Shown one piece after another: positions 1 through 9,602 of a stretch of 64,000 nucleotides of DNA (within the stretch, counting starts at the first letter, position 1; each line of letters starts with the position of its first letter). Under the pieces are notes generated by a model. The model saw nothing but the letters and a program-made list of their open reading frames with translations. It was not told the DNA's origin and made no database searches. Made by a program: the position numbers and the translations under genes. Source of the DNA: Actinophytocola sp050699935 (lineage in GTDB: Bacteria; Actinomycetota; Actinomycetes; Mycobacteriales; Pseudonocardiaceae); contig NZ_JBOHGB010000015.1 of the NCBI RefSeq assembly GCF_050699935.1, positions 1 to 64,000 on the forward strand, written 5' to 3'.

Positions 1-792
1 TCCGAAACTGGCCCGGCTCCAATCCCGTAAACGGGGCAATCCACCCCGACCGCGACGCCGAGATCACCTGCACCACACCATGATCAACTACCGGCACCTC
101 CAGACCCGCACCGGGTTACGAGACAGCAAGTATGGACGTCAATCGTGTCGCCCTGGCGCCACCCAGCAGATCGAGTACTAACGCCGCCGGTATTGCTCCG
201 GAAATATCCATGTTCGCTGGCCCAGGTCTTGCTTCGGCGGGCGGTGCGGATTGGGACGAGATATCCGACTGGACCAGGTTCGGCACCGGCGCCGCACGGG
301 CGATGGTCACGGTCTCGCAAGACAGACGGTCGACTGATGGGTCCGGGTTCGACCGTGAGCTGGCCGAGCGGCGCGGCGCCAGCCGGACAATCCCTTTCGG
401 CGGATCTGCGAGTACGGTGCCGTGGTCGAGTTCCATCGCCAGGCTGCCGAGGAGCTGCGGCGGATCGCGGTGGAGTTGAGTGGCGGGCTCGACCGCGGCG
501 GTGTCCTTCGCGCGCACATCGCCCGGCACACGAAGATCACCGTGCGCACGTTGACCATCTGGATCGGCCGACTCCGCCGGCGTGATCCCGAAGACCGGTG
601 TGTTGTCGCGGAACGGCTCTCCGAGTCCGCAGGCCTGATCACGTCGCCGACGATGAGCAGAATAAGGCTGAGCAGGTAAGATGCCGAAGCGAAGATGATC
701 AGCGCGGCGTCGTCTGGCATGCGTTTTTGTGATCGGCGCGGGCGCCTTGAAGCTGGCCATGGCGACCAGGAAGCCTGCTGGAGGAGTTGCCC
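1..792. other. No confident gene upstream of mrp operon
   Basis: Several overlapping frames are open here, as expected in high-GC DNA, but none has a recognisable domain or a convincing start. A plus-strand frame from 422 to 679 is rich in Arg and Ala with a short helix-like middle and could be a remnant. A minus-strand stretch near 640-720 encodes a hydrophobic run. The first 90 bases may carry the 3' end of a gene entering from the left. The mrp ribosome-binding site is at 780-786. Confidence 0.4.
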
Positions 793-3084
793 GTGGTCGT
801 CATTCGCGGCGGTGCGACAGCGTGCGGCGAGGGTGAACGACGCCCGAGGCCGGCGGTTGACTGGCAGGGATGGCTGGCGTGCGCGGCGGCGGCCGTGGGG
901 TTCGTGCTGTGCCTGGTCGGCTGGCTGGCGGGCGGTGGCGCGTTCTCGTTGCCGTGGGCGCCGACCTTGGATCTGCGGCTGAGTTTCGCGCTCGACGGCC
1001 TCGGTGTGCTCTACGGGTTGCTGGCCACCGGTATCGGTGCCCTCGTCTTCGCCTACGGCACCCACTACTTGACCTTGCATCTGGAACATCAGCGCCGCCC
1101 GGCGGTGGAGCGGTGGCGGTTCTGGCCGTGGATGGTGCTGTTCGCGGTGGCGATGGTGGGGCTCGCCACCGCACAGGACCTGGTCCTGGTCTTCGTGTTC
1201 TTCGACCTGACCGCGGTGTGCTCGTACTTCCTCATCGGCTTCGACAGGGCCGAGCGGGAAGCGCGGACCGCGGCATTGATGGCGTTGCTGGTCACGGTGG
1301 TCGCCGCGGTGGCGATGCTCGTCGCCGCCGTGCTGCTCTACGCGGAGCACGGGACGTTCTCGATACCCGAGCTGCTGGTGCGGGCCGGTCCCTCGACGAC
1401 CACCACCCTCGCGGCCGCGTTGCTGGCGGTGGCCGCGTTGGCCAAGAGTGCGCAGGTCCCGCTGCATTTCTGGCTGCCGCGGGCGATGGCGGCGCCGACC
1501 CCGGTGTCGGCCTACCTGCACTCGGCGGCGATGGTCGCGGCGGGCGCGCTGGTGATCGGGCGGGTGCACCCGCTGCTGGCCCGCAGCGAGGCGGTGCTCA
1601 CCGGGATGGTGGTCGCGGGGGCGGCGTCGGTGGTGGTGGGCGGCGTGCTGGCGCTGCGGCGGGACGTGCTCAAGCATGTGCTCGCCTACTCCACGATCTC
1701 GCAGTACGGCTACGTGGTCATGATGTACGGGATAGGGGGAGCCGCCGGCAACGGTGCGGCGGCGTTCTACGTGCTGGCGCACGCGACGGCCAAGAGCGCA
1801 CTGTTCATGACCGCGGGGGCGGTGACCATGGCCACCGGCGAGGACCGGTTGTCCCGGCTGGGTGGGCTCGGCCGCCGGATGCCGGTACTCGCGGTGGCGG
1901 CCGGGGCGGCGGCGGCATCGCTGGCCGCGCTGCCGCTGACGGTCGGGTTCTTCAAGGACGAGCTGTTCTTCGCCGCGGCGCTGGGACACGGGCCGCTGAC
2001 CGCGGCGCTCGCCGTCCTCGCGGCGGTCTTGACGTTCGCCTACATCGGACGCTTCTGGCTGGGGCTCTTCCTCGGGCCCGTGCGCGGGCAGGTGGGCGCG
2101 ACATCCGCGGTGCTCGTCGCCCCGGTGGTGATCCTGGCCGTGGTCGCGGTGTTCGGCGGCCTGGTCGTCGAACCGTTCGCGCGGCTGGCCGGGGACTCGG
2201 CCGGTGTCTCGGCCGGCGGACCGGTCACGATCTCCCCGGCCTACCACCTCGACGCTCGACCGGAGAACTTGATGACCGTCGCCGCGTGGGGGCTGGGCGC
2301 GCTGCTGTTGTTCCTGCCGCGGGTGGCGGACCGGGTGTCGCGGGCCGTGGCCGCGGTGGGGGAGCGGTTGGGGCCGCAGCGGGTCTACGAGGCCGCGCTG
2401 CACGCGCTGAACCGTCTCTCGGCCGTACTGCACGACCGGGAGGTACGGGACCTGCGAACCAGCATCGCCGCGGTACTGGTCCCGGCCGGGCTGTTGGTCG
2501 GCCTCGCGTTCGCCGCCACCCCGACGGCCGGCGCGTACGTCGTCGGCGTGGTCTCCGGGGCCGACTGGCTGATCCTGCCGCTGCTGGCATTGGTCGTCGT
2601 CGCGACCTTCGTGACCGCCAGGGCGCGGGCCCGGCTGGTCGTGGCGCTCGCCCTGTCCGTTGTCGGCTTCGCGCTCGCCGCGCTGTACGCACTGGTCGGC
2701 GCCCCCGACGTCGCGCTCGTGGCCGTCGTGGTCGAGACCATGCTCACCCTGGTCTTCGTCGCGGCCCTGACCCGGATGCCGCACGAACACGCCGAGCACG
2801 ACGTCGTCGTGCCCGCCCATCGCAGCAGGCGCTGGCGCGACCCGCTCGCCGGCGGGGTCGCCGGGCTCGCCGTGTTCGTCTCGGTGTGGGGGTTCCTCTC
2901 CCAACCCGCAACTGACAGCGTCTCCGCCGAGCACATCCGGCTCACCCCGGCCGCGCACGGCGGCGACGTCGTCACGGTGATCGTCGCTGACTTCCGCGGC
3001 CTGGACACCCTGGTCGAGATCACGGTGCTGCTGGCCGCGGTGATCGGTGTGGCGACCCTGATGCGGCGCGGGAGGTTGTGGTGA
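793..3084 (+). CDS. mrpA: Mrp Na+/H+ antiporter subunit A
   Basis: This is the large membrane subunit of the Mrp-type multi-subunit Na+/H+ antiporter, which expels Na+ in exchange for protons. The first 480 residues carry the complex-I-like proton antiporter domain, with the HFWLPRAMAAPTPVSAYLHS signature near residue 225. The C-terminal 200 residues carry the DUF4040/MbhE-type helices usual for MrpA. I chose GTG 793 because GGAGGAG lies 6 bases upstream; an in-frame TTG at 787 sits too close to that site. At about 763 aa the N-terminus seems one or two helices shorter than many MrpA proteins. It overlaps mrpB by a few bases. Confidence 0.93.
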   Translation: MVVIRGGATACGEGERRPRPAVDWQGWLACAAAAVGFVLCLVGWLAGGGAFSLPWAPTLDLRLSFALDGLGVLYGLLATGIGALVFAYGTHYLTLHLEHQRRPAVERWRFWPWMVLFAVAMVGLATAQDLVLVFVFFDLTAVCSYFLIGFDRAEREARTAALMALLVTVVAAVAMLVAAVLLYAEHGTFSIPELLVRAGPSTTTTLAAALLAVAALAKSAQVPLHFWLPRAMAAPTPVSAYLHSAAMVAAGALVIGRVHPLLARSEAVLTGMVVAGAASVVVGGVLALRRDVLKHVLAYSTISQYGYVVMMYGIGGAAGNGAAAFYVLAHATAKSALFMTAGAVTMATGEDRLSRLGGLGRRMPVLAVAAGAAAASLAALPLTVGFFKDELFFAAALGHGPLTAALAVLAAVLTFAYIGRFWLGLFLGPVRGQVGATSAVLVAPVVILAVVAVFGGLVVEPFARLAGDSAGVSAGGPVTISPAYHLDARPENLMTVAAWGLGALLLFLPRVADRVSRAVAAVGERLGPQRVYEAALHALNRLSAVLHDREVRDLRTSIAAVLVPAGLLVGLAFAATPTAGAYVVGVVSGADWLILPLLALVVVATFVTARARARLVVALALSVVGFALAALYALVGAPDVALVAVVVETMLTLVFVAALTRMPHEHAEHDVVVPAHRSRRWRDPLAGGVAGLAVFVSVWGFLSQPATDSVSAEHIRLTPAAHGGDVVTVIVADFRGLDTLVEITVLLAAVIGVATLMRRGRLW

Positions 3085-3542
3085 GGCCCGATGATGTCGG
3101 CGTCCCGGACTCGGTTGTCCGGGCCGTGGCCCGGCTGCTGCCCCGCCCCAGCCTGATGGTCGCGGCCGCACTGATCGTCAAGGGGTACGCCGAGGTGGGC
3201 GACGGGTTCGCCGCCGGGGTGGTCGTCGCGCTGGCGGTCGCGCTGATCTACGTGGCGTTCGGCGCCGAGGGCGCGGAGCAGGGGCTGCCGATGCTGCGCT
3301 ACGCCCCGACACTCGCGATCGGCGGCCTGCTTCTCGCGCTCGCGAGCGGGTTCTTCCCACTCGCGTTCGGCGAGCCGCCGGTGACCCATCGGCCCACCCC
3401 GGACGAGCACGTCGTCAAGATCGGCATGCTGGAGCTGTTCACGCCGCTGCTGTTCGACATCGGCATCTTCCTGCTCGTCGTCGGCGTGCTGACGATGTTG
3501 TTGCACCAGCTCGGCCGGCCGCTGGGGGAGGGCCGGCGATGA
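3078..3542 (+). CDS. mrpB: Mrp Na+/H+ antiporter subunit B
   Basis: This MnhB-domain membrane protein of about 154 aa has four predicted helices, matching the usual MrpB size. It begins with two consecutive GTG codons (3078 and 3081). GGAGG at 3071-3075 favours the second, so the first residue is uncertain. The start overlaps the mrpA stop and the stop overlaps the mrpC ATG (ATGA), which implies translational coupling. Position between mrpA and mrpC confirms the assignment. The C-terminus contains the segment conserved in MnhB, rich in Gly, Phe and Leu before HIGIF-like helices. Confidence 0.92.
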   Translation: MVRPDDVGVPDSVVRAVARLLPRPSLMVAAALIVKGYAEVGDGFAAGVVVALAVALIYVAFGAEGAEQGLPMLRYAPTLAIGGLLLALASGFFPLAFGEPPVTHRPTPDEHVVKIGMLELFTPLLFDIGIFLLVVGVLTMLLHQLGRPLGEGRR

Positions 3543-3970
3543 TCCTCGCCTTCTCCCTCGCCGCGGCCGTCCTGTTCGGCTCCGGCGCATTCCTGTTGCT
3601 CAAGCGGGACCTGATCCGGATGGTCGCGGGCATCATGTTGATCTCGCAGTCCGCCGTCGTCACGATCATCGCCTCGAGCCTGAGCCGCGGGCAGGCGGCG
3701 ATCGCGGTGGCGCCGGGCGACACGGTGAGCGACCCGCTGCCGCAGGCGCTGGCGTTGACCGCGCTGGTCATCGGGCTGGCCACGGTCGCGCTGCTGCTCG
3801 CCCTCGTGCACCGGGCCATCGTGGTCTTCCGTACCGCCGAGCAGGACGAGCTGGCCGCGACGGAGGCCGAGCACGAGGCCGCGCTGGAGCGGGCGCGGCA
3901 GGCCGATCGCGAGGAGGTCGAGACCAGCCCGGACGACGAGCGCCAGGCCGACAGCGAGCGGGCCCGCTGA
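3539..3970 (+). CDS. mrpC: Mrp Na+/H+ antiporter subunit C (NuoK-like)
   Basis: This small membrane protein of 143 aa is homologous to complex I subunit NuoK. Three hydrophobic helices fill residues 1-105, with the MLISQSAVV-type middle helix typical of MnhC. They are followed by a charged cytoplasmic tail rich in Glu, Arg and Ala (about 105-143) that is longer than in many MrpC proteins. Translation is coupled to both neighbours: ATG overlaps the mrpB stop and its TGA overlaps the mrpD ATG. It is part of the Mrp antiporter complex. Confidence 0.92.
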   Translation: MILAFSLAAAVLFGSGAFLLLKRDLIRMVAGIMLISQSAVVTIIASSLSRGQAAIAVAPGDTVSDPLPQALALTALVIGLATVALLLALVHRAIVVFRTAEQDELAATEAEHEAALERARQADREEVETSPDDERQADSERAR

Positions 3971-5349
3971 TGCTGCTGTCGACAATTCTGCTCGTGCCGT
4001 GGGCGTCGGGCGCCGTGCTCGTGGCGTTCGACGGCCGCCGGCGGGCGCTCGCCTGGCTCGCCGTCGCGTCGCTCGCGGCGAGCCTCGTCCTGCTGTGCGT
4101 GCTCGCCGCCGACGTGTTCACCGGGGGCAGCCGGCAGGTCGTCACCGGCGGCTGGCCCGCCGACGTGGGCATCGTGCTGAAGGCCGACGCGCTGGGCGTC
4201 GCCTTCGCGTTGCTGTCGGTCCTCGTCCTGCTCGCCGCCACCGCCCACGAGGCGATCGGCGGGGTGCGGTCGCGGACCTTCCCCGGCCTGGTCGTCCTGC
4301 TCGCCGCCGGGCTGACCGGCCTGTTCGTCACGGCCGACGTGTTCTCCTTCTATGTCTTCTTCGAGCTGGCCATGACCGCCTCGTACGTGCTCAGCGCCTA
4401 CGGGGGCAAGCGGCGCCAGCTGCGGGCGGCGCTGGTGTTCACCGCGGTCAACCTGCTGGGCTCGTTCATCTTCCTGCTGTCGGTGGCCGGCACCTACCGG
4501 GTGACCGGGGCGCTCGCGATGGATCAGGTGGCCGAGCGCATGCCCGCCGTCAACCCCAACGCGGCGATCCTGATCGCCGCGGGGTTCTTCATCGCGTTCA
4601 GCGTCAAGCTCGGGCTGTTCCCCTTCCACTTCTGGCTGCCCACCGTCTACGCGGGCGCCCGGCCGGCCGTCGCGGCGATCCTCAGCGGGGCCGTCGCGAA
4701 CATCGGTGCCTACGGCCTGCTGCGCTTCGGCGCCGGCCTGTTCCCCGACCAGCTGCGGCTCGCGGGAGTCGCGCTCGTCGTCCTCGGCGCCGCGTCGATC
4801 ATCTACGGCGGCGTGCTCGCGGTGGCCCGTGGTGACACCGCCGAGATGCTGGCCTACTCCGCGATCGGGCAGGTCGGGTACGTGCTGGTCGCGGTGGGTG
4901 TGGGCGGCCCGGTCAGCCTGACGGCAGCGGTGCTGTACAGCGTGATCAACTCGCTGAACAAGGCGCTGCTGTTTCTCGCCTCGGGCGTACGGGGCGCGCT
5001 GGTCGCGGGCGCGTTCGCGATCGGGGCGCTCAGCGTGGCGGGCGTGCCGCCGGTGGCGGGGTTCGTCGGCAAGCTGGAACTGTTCCGCACCGGCATCGTG
5101 GCCGGCAGCGCCACCCTCATCGTGCTGCTCCTCGTCGGCAGTGCGCTGTCGCTCGTCTACATGTTCCAGGTCTACCAGCGCCGCTTCTGGCGCACGGACC
5201 CGCTGGCGGCCGCCGCGGCGACCTCGCTGCCGCAGCGACTGGTCACGGCGGCGCTGGCGCTGCTGGTGCTGGTCACCGGCTTGTGGCCCGAGCCGCTGCT
5301 CACGCTCAGCAGCCAGGCGGCGGGCGCCCTGCTGGATGGGGTTCCCTGA
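3970..5349 (+). CDS. mrpD: Mrp Na+/H+ antiporter subunit D
   Basis: This second NuoL/M/N-like antiporter subunit has 459 aa and about 14 membrane helices. The Glu of the FYVFFELAMTASYVL helix (about residue 135) and the KLGLFPFHFWLPTVYAGARP segment (about 212) are the ion-path residues conserved in MrpD and complex I. It starts on an ATG overlapping the mrpC TGA and ends overlapping the mrpE ATG. Length and order fit a group 1 mrp operon in which A and D are separate antiporter-like subunits. Confidence 0.94.
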   Translation: MLLSTILLVPWASGAVLVAFDGRRRALAWLAVASLAASLVLLCVLAADVFTGGSRQVVTGGWPADVGIVLKADALGVAFALLSVLVLLAATAHEAIGGVRSRTFPGLVVLLAAGLTGLFVTADVFSFYVFFELAMTASYVLSAYGGKRRQLRAALVFTAVNLLGSFIFLLSVAGTYRVTGALAMDQVAERMPAVNPNAAILIAAGFFIAFSVKLGLFPFHFWLPTVYAGARPAVAAILSGAVANIGAYGLLRFGAGLFPDQLRLAGVALVVLGAASIIYGGVLAVARGDTAEMLAYSAIGQVGYVLVAVGVGGPVSLTAAVLYSVINSLNKALLFLASGVRGALVAGAFAIGALSVAGVPPVAGFVGKLELFRTGIVAGSATLIVLLLVGSALSLVYMFQVYQRRFWRTDPLAAAAATSLPQRLVTAALALLVLVTGLWPEPLLTLSSQAAGALLDGVP

Positions 5350-5867
5350 TGACAGTCCGAACGGCACCGGAGGTTGGAATGATCGGCCCGCTGCTCCGCG
5401 TCATCACGCTCACCGCCGTCTACCTGCTCGTGTTGACGAGCCTGCACCCCGGGGACATCCTGACCGGGCTCGTGCTGTCGACGCTGGTAGTCGCCATCGC
5501 CTCGCGGGTCTCCTCGCCGAAACCGGCTCCGCTCGCCCCGCTGGGCCGCCGGCTGGCGGGCGTGCCGGCGCTCGTCGGCGGGACCCTGGTGGACCTGGCG
5601 AGAGGCACCTGGCAGACCGCCGTCGCCCTCCTCGGCCGAGGCCTGGCCGACGGCGGGCTCGTCGAGGTCCCGATACCCCGCACCGGCCAGGCGTCGGCCG
5701 CGGCCTGGGGGGTGCGGGTCGGGTTCGTGCCGGACACCGTCGTCGTCGAGGTCGACGAGAAGCGGGGCCGGATGCTGCTGCACGTGCTCGACGCGCGAGA
5801 TCCCGCGGCCGTGGTCGCCGCGCAGCACGACTCCTACCAGCGGCGCCAGCGCCGGGTCTTTCCCTGA
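5349..5867 (+). CDS. mrpE: Mrp Na+/H+ antiporter subunit E
   Basis: This MnhE-family membrane subunit of 172 aa has two N-terminal helices (about residues 12-50) followed by a soluble C-terminal domain with the VGFVPDTVVVEVD strand and the LLHVLDARDP motif typical of MrpE. The ATG at 5349 overlaps the mrpD stop. A longer in-frame extension to 5283 inside mrpD is rejected because coupled ATG starts are the rule in this operon. It is required for assembly of the Mrp complex in studied relatives. Confidence 0.9.
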   Translation: MTVRTAPEVGMIGPLLRVITLTAVYLLVLTSLHPGDILTGLVLSTLVVAIASRVSSPKPAPLAPLGRRLAGVPALVGGTLVDLARGTWQTAVALLGRGLADGGLVEVPIPRTGQASAAAWGVRVGFVPDTVVVEVDEKRGRMLLHVLDARDPAAVVAAQHDSYQRRQRRVFP

Positions 5868-5872
5868 CCGCC

Positions 5873-6124
5873 GTGCCCGCCTTCGTCGTCATCCCCGCCC
5901 TGTTTTGGGTGACACTCCTGCTGGTGGCCGGTGGTCTGGCGCTCGTCCGCGCCCGTGACGTGCTCCAGCGGGTCGTCGCGCTCGACCTCCTGGCGGTGAT
6001 CGTCATCTCGCTGCTGGCGCTGCTGAGCTACCTGCGGGGGCAGGCGTACTACCTCGACGCCGCCGTGGCGCTTGCTCTGCTGTCCTTCGTCGCCACCGTG
6101 GCCGCGGCCCGGTACGTCGACTAG
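5873..6124 (+). CDS. mrpF: Mrp Na+/H+ antiporter subunit F
   Basis: This 83-aa protein has three membrane helices and fits the MnhF family, whose members are 80-95 aa. The central Asp in the VVALDLLAVIVISL helix (about residue 41) is the conserved acidic residue of MrpF. GTG 5873 lies 5 bases after the mrpE stop. The open frame extends far upstream through mrpE, but only the part from 5873 looks like MrpF. It is the sixth gene of the operon. Confidence 0.88.
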   Translation: MPAFVVIPALFWVTLLLVAGGLALVRARDVLQRVVALDLLAVIVISLLALLSYLRGQAYYLDAAVALALLSFVATVAAARYVD

Positions 6125-6134
6125 GGGAGTTCGA

Positions 6135-6482
6135 ATGATCTCGATCCTGCTCGACGCGGTCGGAGGTGCGCTGCTCCTGCTGGGCCTGGCGCTGCTCACG
6201 ATCAGCATCATCGGCGTCCTGCGGCAGCCCGACACCTACGGCCAGTTGCATGCCCAGGGCCTGGCCACCGGGCCCGGAGTGATCGCGATCCTGGCGTCCT
6301 CGGTCGCGACCGAGGACGCGGCGATCATCACCTTCGCCGTGCTCGCGATCGCGTTCGTCGCGCTCACCTCGCCGGTGTCCAGCCATGCGATCGCCCGCGT
6401 GGCCCACCGCCGCGACAGCCGGGACGTGGACGAGTCCGACGGCGAGTCCGACAGCGGGTCGGATGGCAAGGGCGAAGCATGA
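6135..6482 (+). CDS. mrpG: Mrp Na+/H+ antiporter subunit G
   Basis: This MnhG/PhaG-family subunit of 115 aa has three membrane helices in residues 1-88, then an acidic Ser/Asp/Glu-rich cytoplasmic tail. The IIGVLRQPDTYGQLHAQG segment (about residues 25-42) matches the conserved 'R-PD-y-RLHA' motif of MrpG. ATG 6135 is preceded by GGGGAG with proper spacing and lies 10 bases after mrpF. It closes the operon; no strong terminator hairpin is visible behind it. Confidence 0.9.
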   Translation: MISILLDAVGGALLLLGLALLTISIIGVLRQPDTYGQLHAQGLATGPGVIAILASSVATEDAAIITFAVLAIAFVALTSPVSSHAIARVAHRRDSRDVDESDGESDSGSDGKGEA

Positions 6483-6546
6483 GAGCCGACGATCGACATC
6501 GTCGGCGGACAGATGTCGCGGCTGAGGCGATATCTGAGGCTAGACG

Positions 6547-7196
6547 ATGGACATGACGACCGAGCCGCCGCTGTTGCTGGCGCTGGATCTGATCGGCACC
6601 TTCGCGTTCGGGCTCAACGGCGCCTTGACCGCGGTGCGGGCCGCCCGGCTCGACATCGTCGGCGTGGTCACGCTCGGGGTGATCACCGCGCTGGGTGGGG
6701 GCATCATCCGCGACGTCCTGGTCGGCGACGTGCCGCCGGCCACCTTCCGCGACTGGCGCTATCTGGCGTTGGCCGTCGGGGCGGACTGGCGGCGTTCGCA
6801 CTCAGCCAGTGGCTGAACCGGCTGGAGATGCCGATCAACGTCCTGGACGCGGTCGGGTTGAGCGTGTTCGCGGTGATCGGCGCCAGCAAGGCCGTGGCTT
6901 TCGGGCTCGGCGTGGGGCCGGCCATCATTCTGGGTGTCATCACCGGGGTGGGCGGGGGCACGATCCGGGACACCCTCGTGCGGCAGGTCCCGACGGTGCT
7001 GCACAGCGACCTGTACGCGATCCCGGCCCTGATCGCCGCCGCGCTCACGGTCGCCGCCATCCATGCGGGGATCTATTGCCTGCCGGCCGCGCTGGGCGCG
7101 GTCGCGATCTGCTTCGCCATCCGGATGCTCGGCGTCGTCCTCAGGCTCAACGCGCCGCGTCCACCCGGCGATCGCGGCGTGCCGGACGAGCAGTGA
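6547..7196 (+). pseudogene. TRIC-type cation channel (UPF0126), frameshifted
   Basis: Two abutting frames together encode one trimeric intracellular cation (TRIC, formerly UPF0126) channel of about 215 aa. Frame one (6547 to about 6780) carries the first glycine-rich GGGIIRDVLVGDVPP repeat. The remaining frame (about 6780 to 7196) carries the second, GGGTIRDTLVRQVP. A single-base loss near 6775-6786, in a run of G and C, separates them. All other parts of the family look present, so either a recent inactivating mutation or a sequence error is possible. The gene follows the mrp operon and would also be an ion-transport gene. Confidence 0.8.
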
Positions 7197-7197
7197 G

Positions 7198-8190
7198 TCA
7201 GCGGGCCAGCCAGGCCAGCGCCGCCACGACCAACGCCTGGGTGCCGGTGTCCAGGGTCGGTTGGTTGACCGGGATGTCCTGGGACAGCCGGCCGGCCTGC
7301 TCCGCCTGGCGGTAGGCGTTCGGTTCGATGCCGCCGAGAACCCCAGTAGGTGGCGGGGATGCCGAGCGCGGTGGGGATGTCACTGAAGTTCTCGCTGGCG
7401 CTCTGCTGGTCCAGCGGCCCGGCCCGCCCGCCGACGAACTCGTCGAACGCGGCGGCGACCCGGCCGGTGGTCGCGGGGTCGTTGGCGGTCGACGGGAATG
7501 GTCGAACAGCTCGAACTCCGGGTCCTTCGAGCAGCCCGAAGCCTGGCACTCCGCGGGACACGATCGTCTCTGCAACCGGATCATGATCATCGCTGCGGAG
7601 TACCACCGGGTCGACCGTTGCCTGGGGCGTCGACCCGTGGCCACCCCGACCGTGCACGGTTATCCGCATGCTGTCGGCCGCGGAGAGCACCGGACCGGCG
7701 CGGGTGCCGAGCCATCCGGCCGGGTCCGCAGCACGTGCTGGGCCAGCGCCACCTCCGGGGCCGGGGTGATCCGAGCCAGGCCGTCGTCGAGCATCCCGTG
7801 GGCGCCGTCCCCGGTCTCCTCGCCGGCTGGAACAACGCCACCAGCGTTCCGGCCCACCGATCAGGCGCCGAGGCGAACAGGTGCGCGGCTCTCAACAGGC
7901 AGACGACATGCACGTCGTGACCGCAGGCGTGTGCCACCGGCACCTCGGCCCCGGCTTTCGCCCGTGGCCGAGCCCGTGGCCGTGCTCGCGTAGGCCAGGC
8001 CGGTCGCCTCGCGCACCGGCAGTGCGTCCATGTCCGCCCGCAGCAACACCACCGGCCCGTCACCGTTCTCCAACACCCCGACCACGTCGGTCCGCCGATC
8101 CCCGCACGCGTTCGAAGGCCGGAGCGCTCGAGCCGCTCGGCCACCCGCGGTCCGATGCTCCTGGTGCGTTCATGCCGGCGATGATCTCCG
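7198..8190 (-). pseudogene. M20 family amidohydrolase, multiply frameshifted
   Basis: Fragments in all three minus-strand frames align in order with an M20D-type metal-dependent amidohydrolase. These are LLRADMDALPV (about 8050), AHACGHDVH (about 7925), EETGDGAHGMLDDG (about 7815), SMRITVHGRGGHGSTPQATVDPV (about 7640) and a final helix ending at 7198. The metal-binding ACGHD and EE motifs survive, but at least four reading-frame breaks make a full-length product impossible. Such enzymes cleave N-acyl amino acids or similar amides. The gene is in an advanced state of decay. Confidence 0.75.
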
Positions 8191-8269
8191 CCTCGCGTCA
8201 AGCAGTCGCGTCAGGGGGAAAGCCCGAAACGTCGCCCGTTGCGAGAGCGACGCCCCTTGAGAATCGGTC

Positions 8270-9466
8270 TCACCGTTCGGCGGGATTGGCGACGCTCGTT
8301 GTGGTCCGGGTGTGTTCCGCGTGGGCCCGCTCGAGCAGGGCCATCAGCTTCTCCTCTTCCCGGATTCGGGCTCGGTACCTCTCCGGGAGCTGCTTGAGTG
8401 TTGCTTCCTCGGCGAGCAGCGCGGCGAAGATCGCTGCGCGTCGATCTGGGTCGGTCTCGACGTCCACGTACTCGATCGCATGACGGCGGGCGGAGGCGAT
8501 CACGTTCTGTGCCCTACCCCAGGCGCTGGTCATGGACGCGACGACGGTGACGAGCAGGACGCCGATGATCACACTCAGGGACAGTTCGGTGCTGATCTCC
8601 ACCACCTCGACCGGCTGCCCGTTGTTGATGAACGGCACGTTGTTCTCGTGCAGCGCGTGCAGGATGAGCTTCACGCCGATGAACCCGAGGATCACGGCCA
8701 GCCCGTAGGCCAGGTAGATGAGCCGGTTCAGCAGCCCGTCGATGAGGAAGTACAACTGACGCAGTCCCAACAGCGAGAACGCCGTGGCGGTGAACACGAG
8801 GTAGACGTTCTGCGTGAGCCCGAAGATGGCCGGGATGGAGTCCAGCGCGAACAAGATGTCCGTGCCGCCGATGGCGACCATGACCAGCAGCATCGGCGTC
8901 ATGGCCCGCCGGCCGTTCTCGATGGTGAACAGCCTGTCACTGTCGTAGGTGTCGGTGGTGTGGAAGAGCTTTCTGGCAAGCCGAACCACGATGTTGTCCG
9001 CCTCGTGGCTGTCCTCGCCTTCGGGCTTGAGAAGGTTGCCGGCGGTGACCAGCAAGATCACGCCGAAGATGTAGAAGACCCAGGCGAACAGGTTGATGAG
9101 GGCCGCGCCCAGCAGGATGAAGCCGGTACGGGCGATCAGGGAGAAGACGATCCCGAACAGCAGTACCTTCTGCTGGTCGGCGCGGGGCACCTTGAAGCTG
9201 GACATGATGATGAGGAAGACGAACAGGTTGTCCACCGACAACGCCTTCTCCGTCACATACCCGGCGAAGTACTCCGTTCCCATCGTCGAGCCGCCGAAGA
9301 CGAACACGCCGACACCGAAGACGATCGCGATCCCCACGTAGACGGTCGACCAGAGCGCCGCCTCGCGAAGGCTCGGCACATGTGCCTTGCGCACGTGCGC
9401 CGCGAAGTCGAACAGCAGCAGACCTGCGATCCCGGCGATCGTGAGCCACCAGACGACCTGAGGCAC
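8270..9466 (-). CDS. TerC/Alx family integral membrane protein
   Basis: This TerC-family membrane protein of about 398 aa is related to tellurite-resistance TerC and the manganese exporter Alx/MeeF. The conserved acidic signatures lie in the helices ALSVDNLFVFLIIMSSF (residues 75-91) and GGTDILFALDSIPAIFG (200-216). These Asp residues likely coordinate metal. A charged cytoplasmic tail of about 70 residues follows the last helix, longer than in E. coli TerC. GTG 9466 is chosen because the protein then begins directly with the first helix; the frame is open further upstream and no strong ribosome site decides. Substrate is unproven; Mn2+ or Ca2+ export is the family expectation. Confidence 0.88.
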   Translation of the reverse strand: MPQVVWWLTIAGIAGLLLFDFAAHVRKAHVPSLREAALWSTVYVGIAIVFGVGVFVFGGSTMGTEYFAGYVTEKALSVDNLFVFLIIMSSFKVPRADQQKVLLFGIVFSLIARTGFILLGAALINLFAWVFYIFGVILLVTAGNLLKPEGEDSHEADNIVVRLARKLFHTTDTYDSDRLFTIENGRRAMTPMLLVMVAIGGTDILFALDSIPAIFGLTQNVYLVFTATAFSLLGLRQLYFLIDGLLNRLIYLAYGLAVILGFIGVKLILHALHENNVPFINNGQPVEVVEISTELSLSVIIGVLLVTVVASMTSAWGRAQNVIASARRHAIEYVDVETDPDRRAAIFAALLAEEATLKQLPERYRARIREEEKLMALLERAHAEHTRTTTSVANPAER

Positions 9467-9602
9467 ATCCGCTCGCTGTCCGCCTTCTCCGGTACGAACT
9501 GTTTCGCCAGGGCACCACAGCGCGCTGTCGCACGCAACTGCGCCGGAGCGGTCGGGCGTCGTGCGGAGGTCCCACGCCGCGGGTGCGCGTTCCCTCGACT
9601 CG

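Noticed and set aside
422..679. Possible small gene upstream of mrpA
   Set aside because: Arg-rich helix-like sequence without family, ribosome site or conserved position; equally open in other frames.
307..3171. 954-residue open frame on the minus strand across mrpA
   Set aside because: Composition is Arg/His/Gln/Pro-rich with no domain; it is the antisense shadow of the high-GC mrpA gene. The same holds for 3439-5367 minus and 870-2915 plus.
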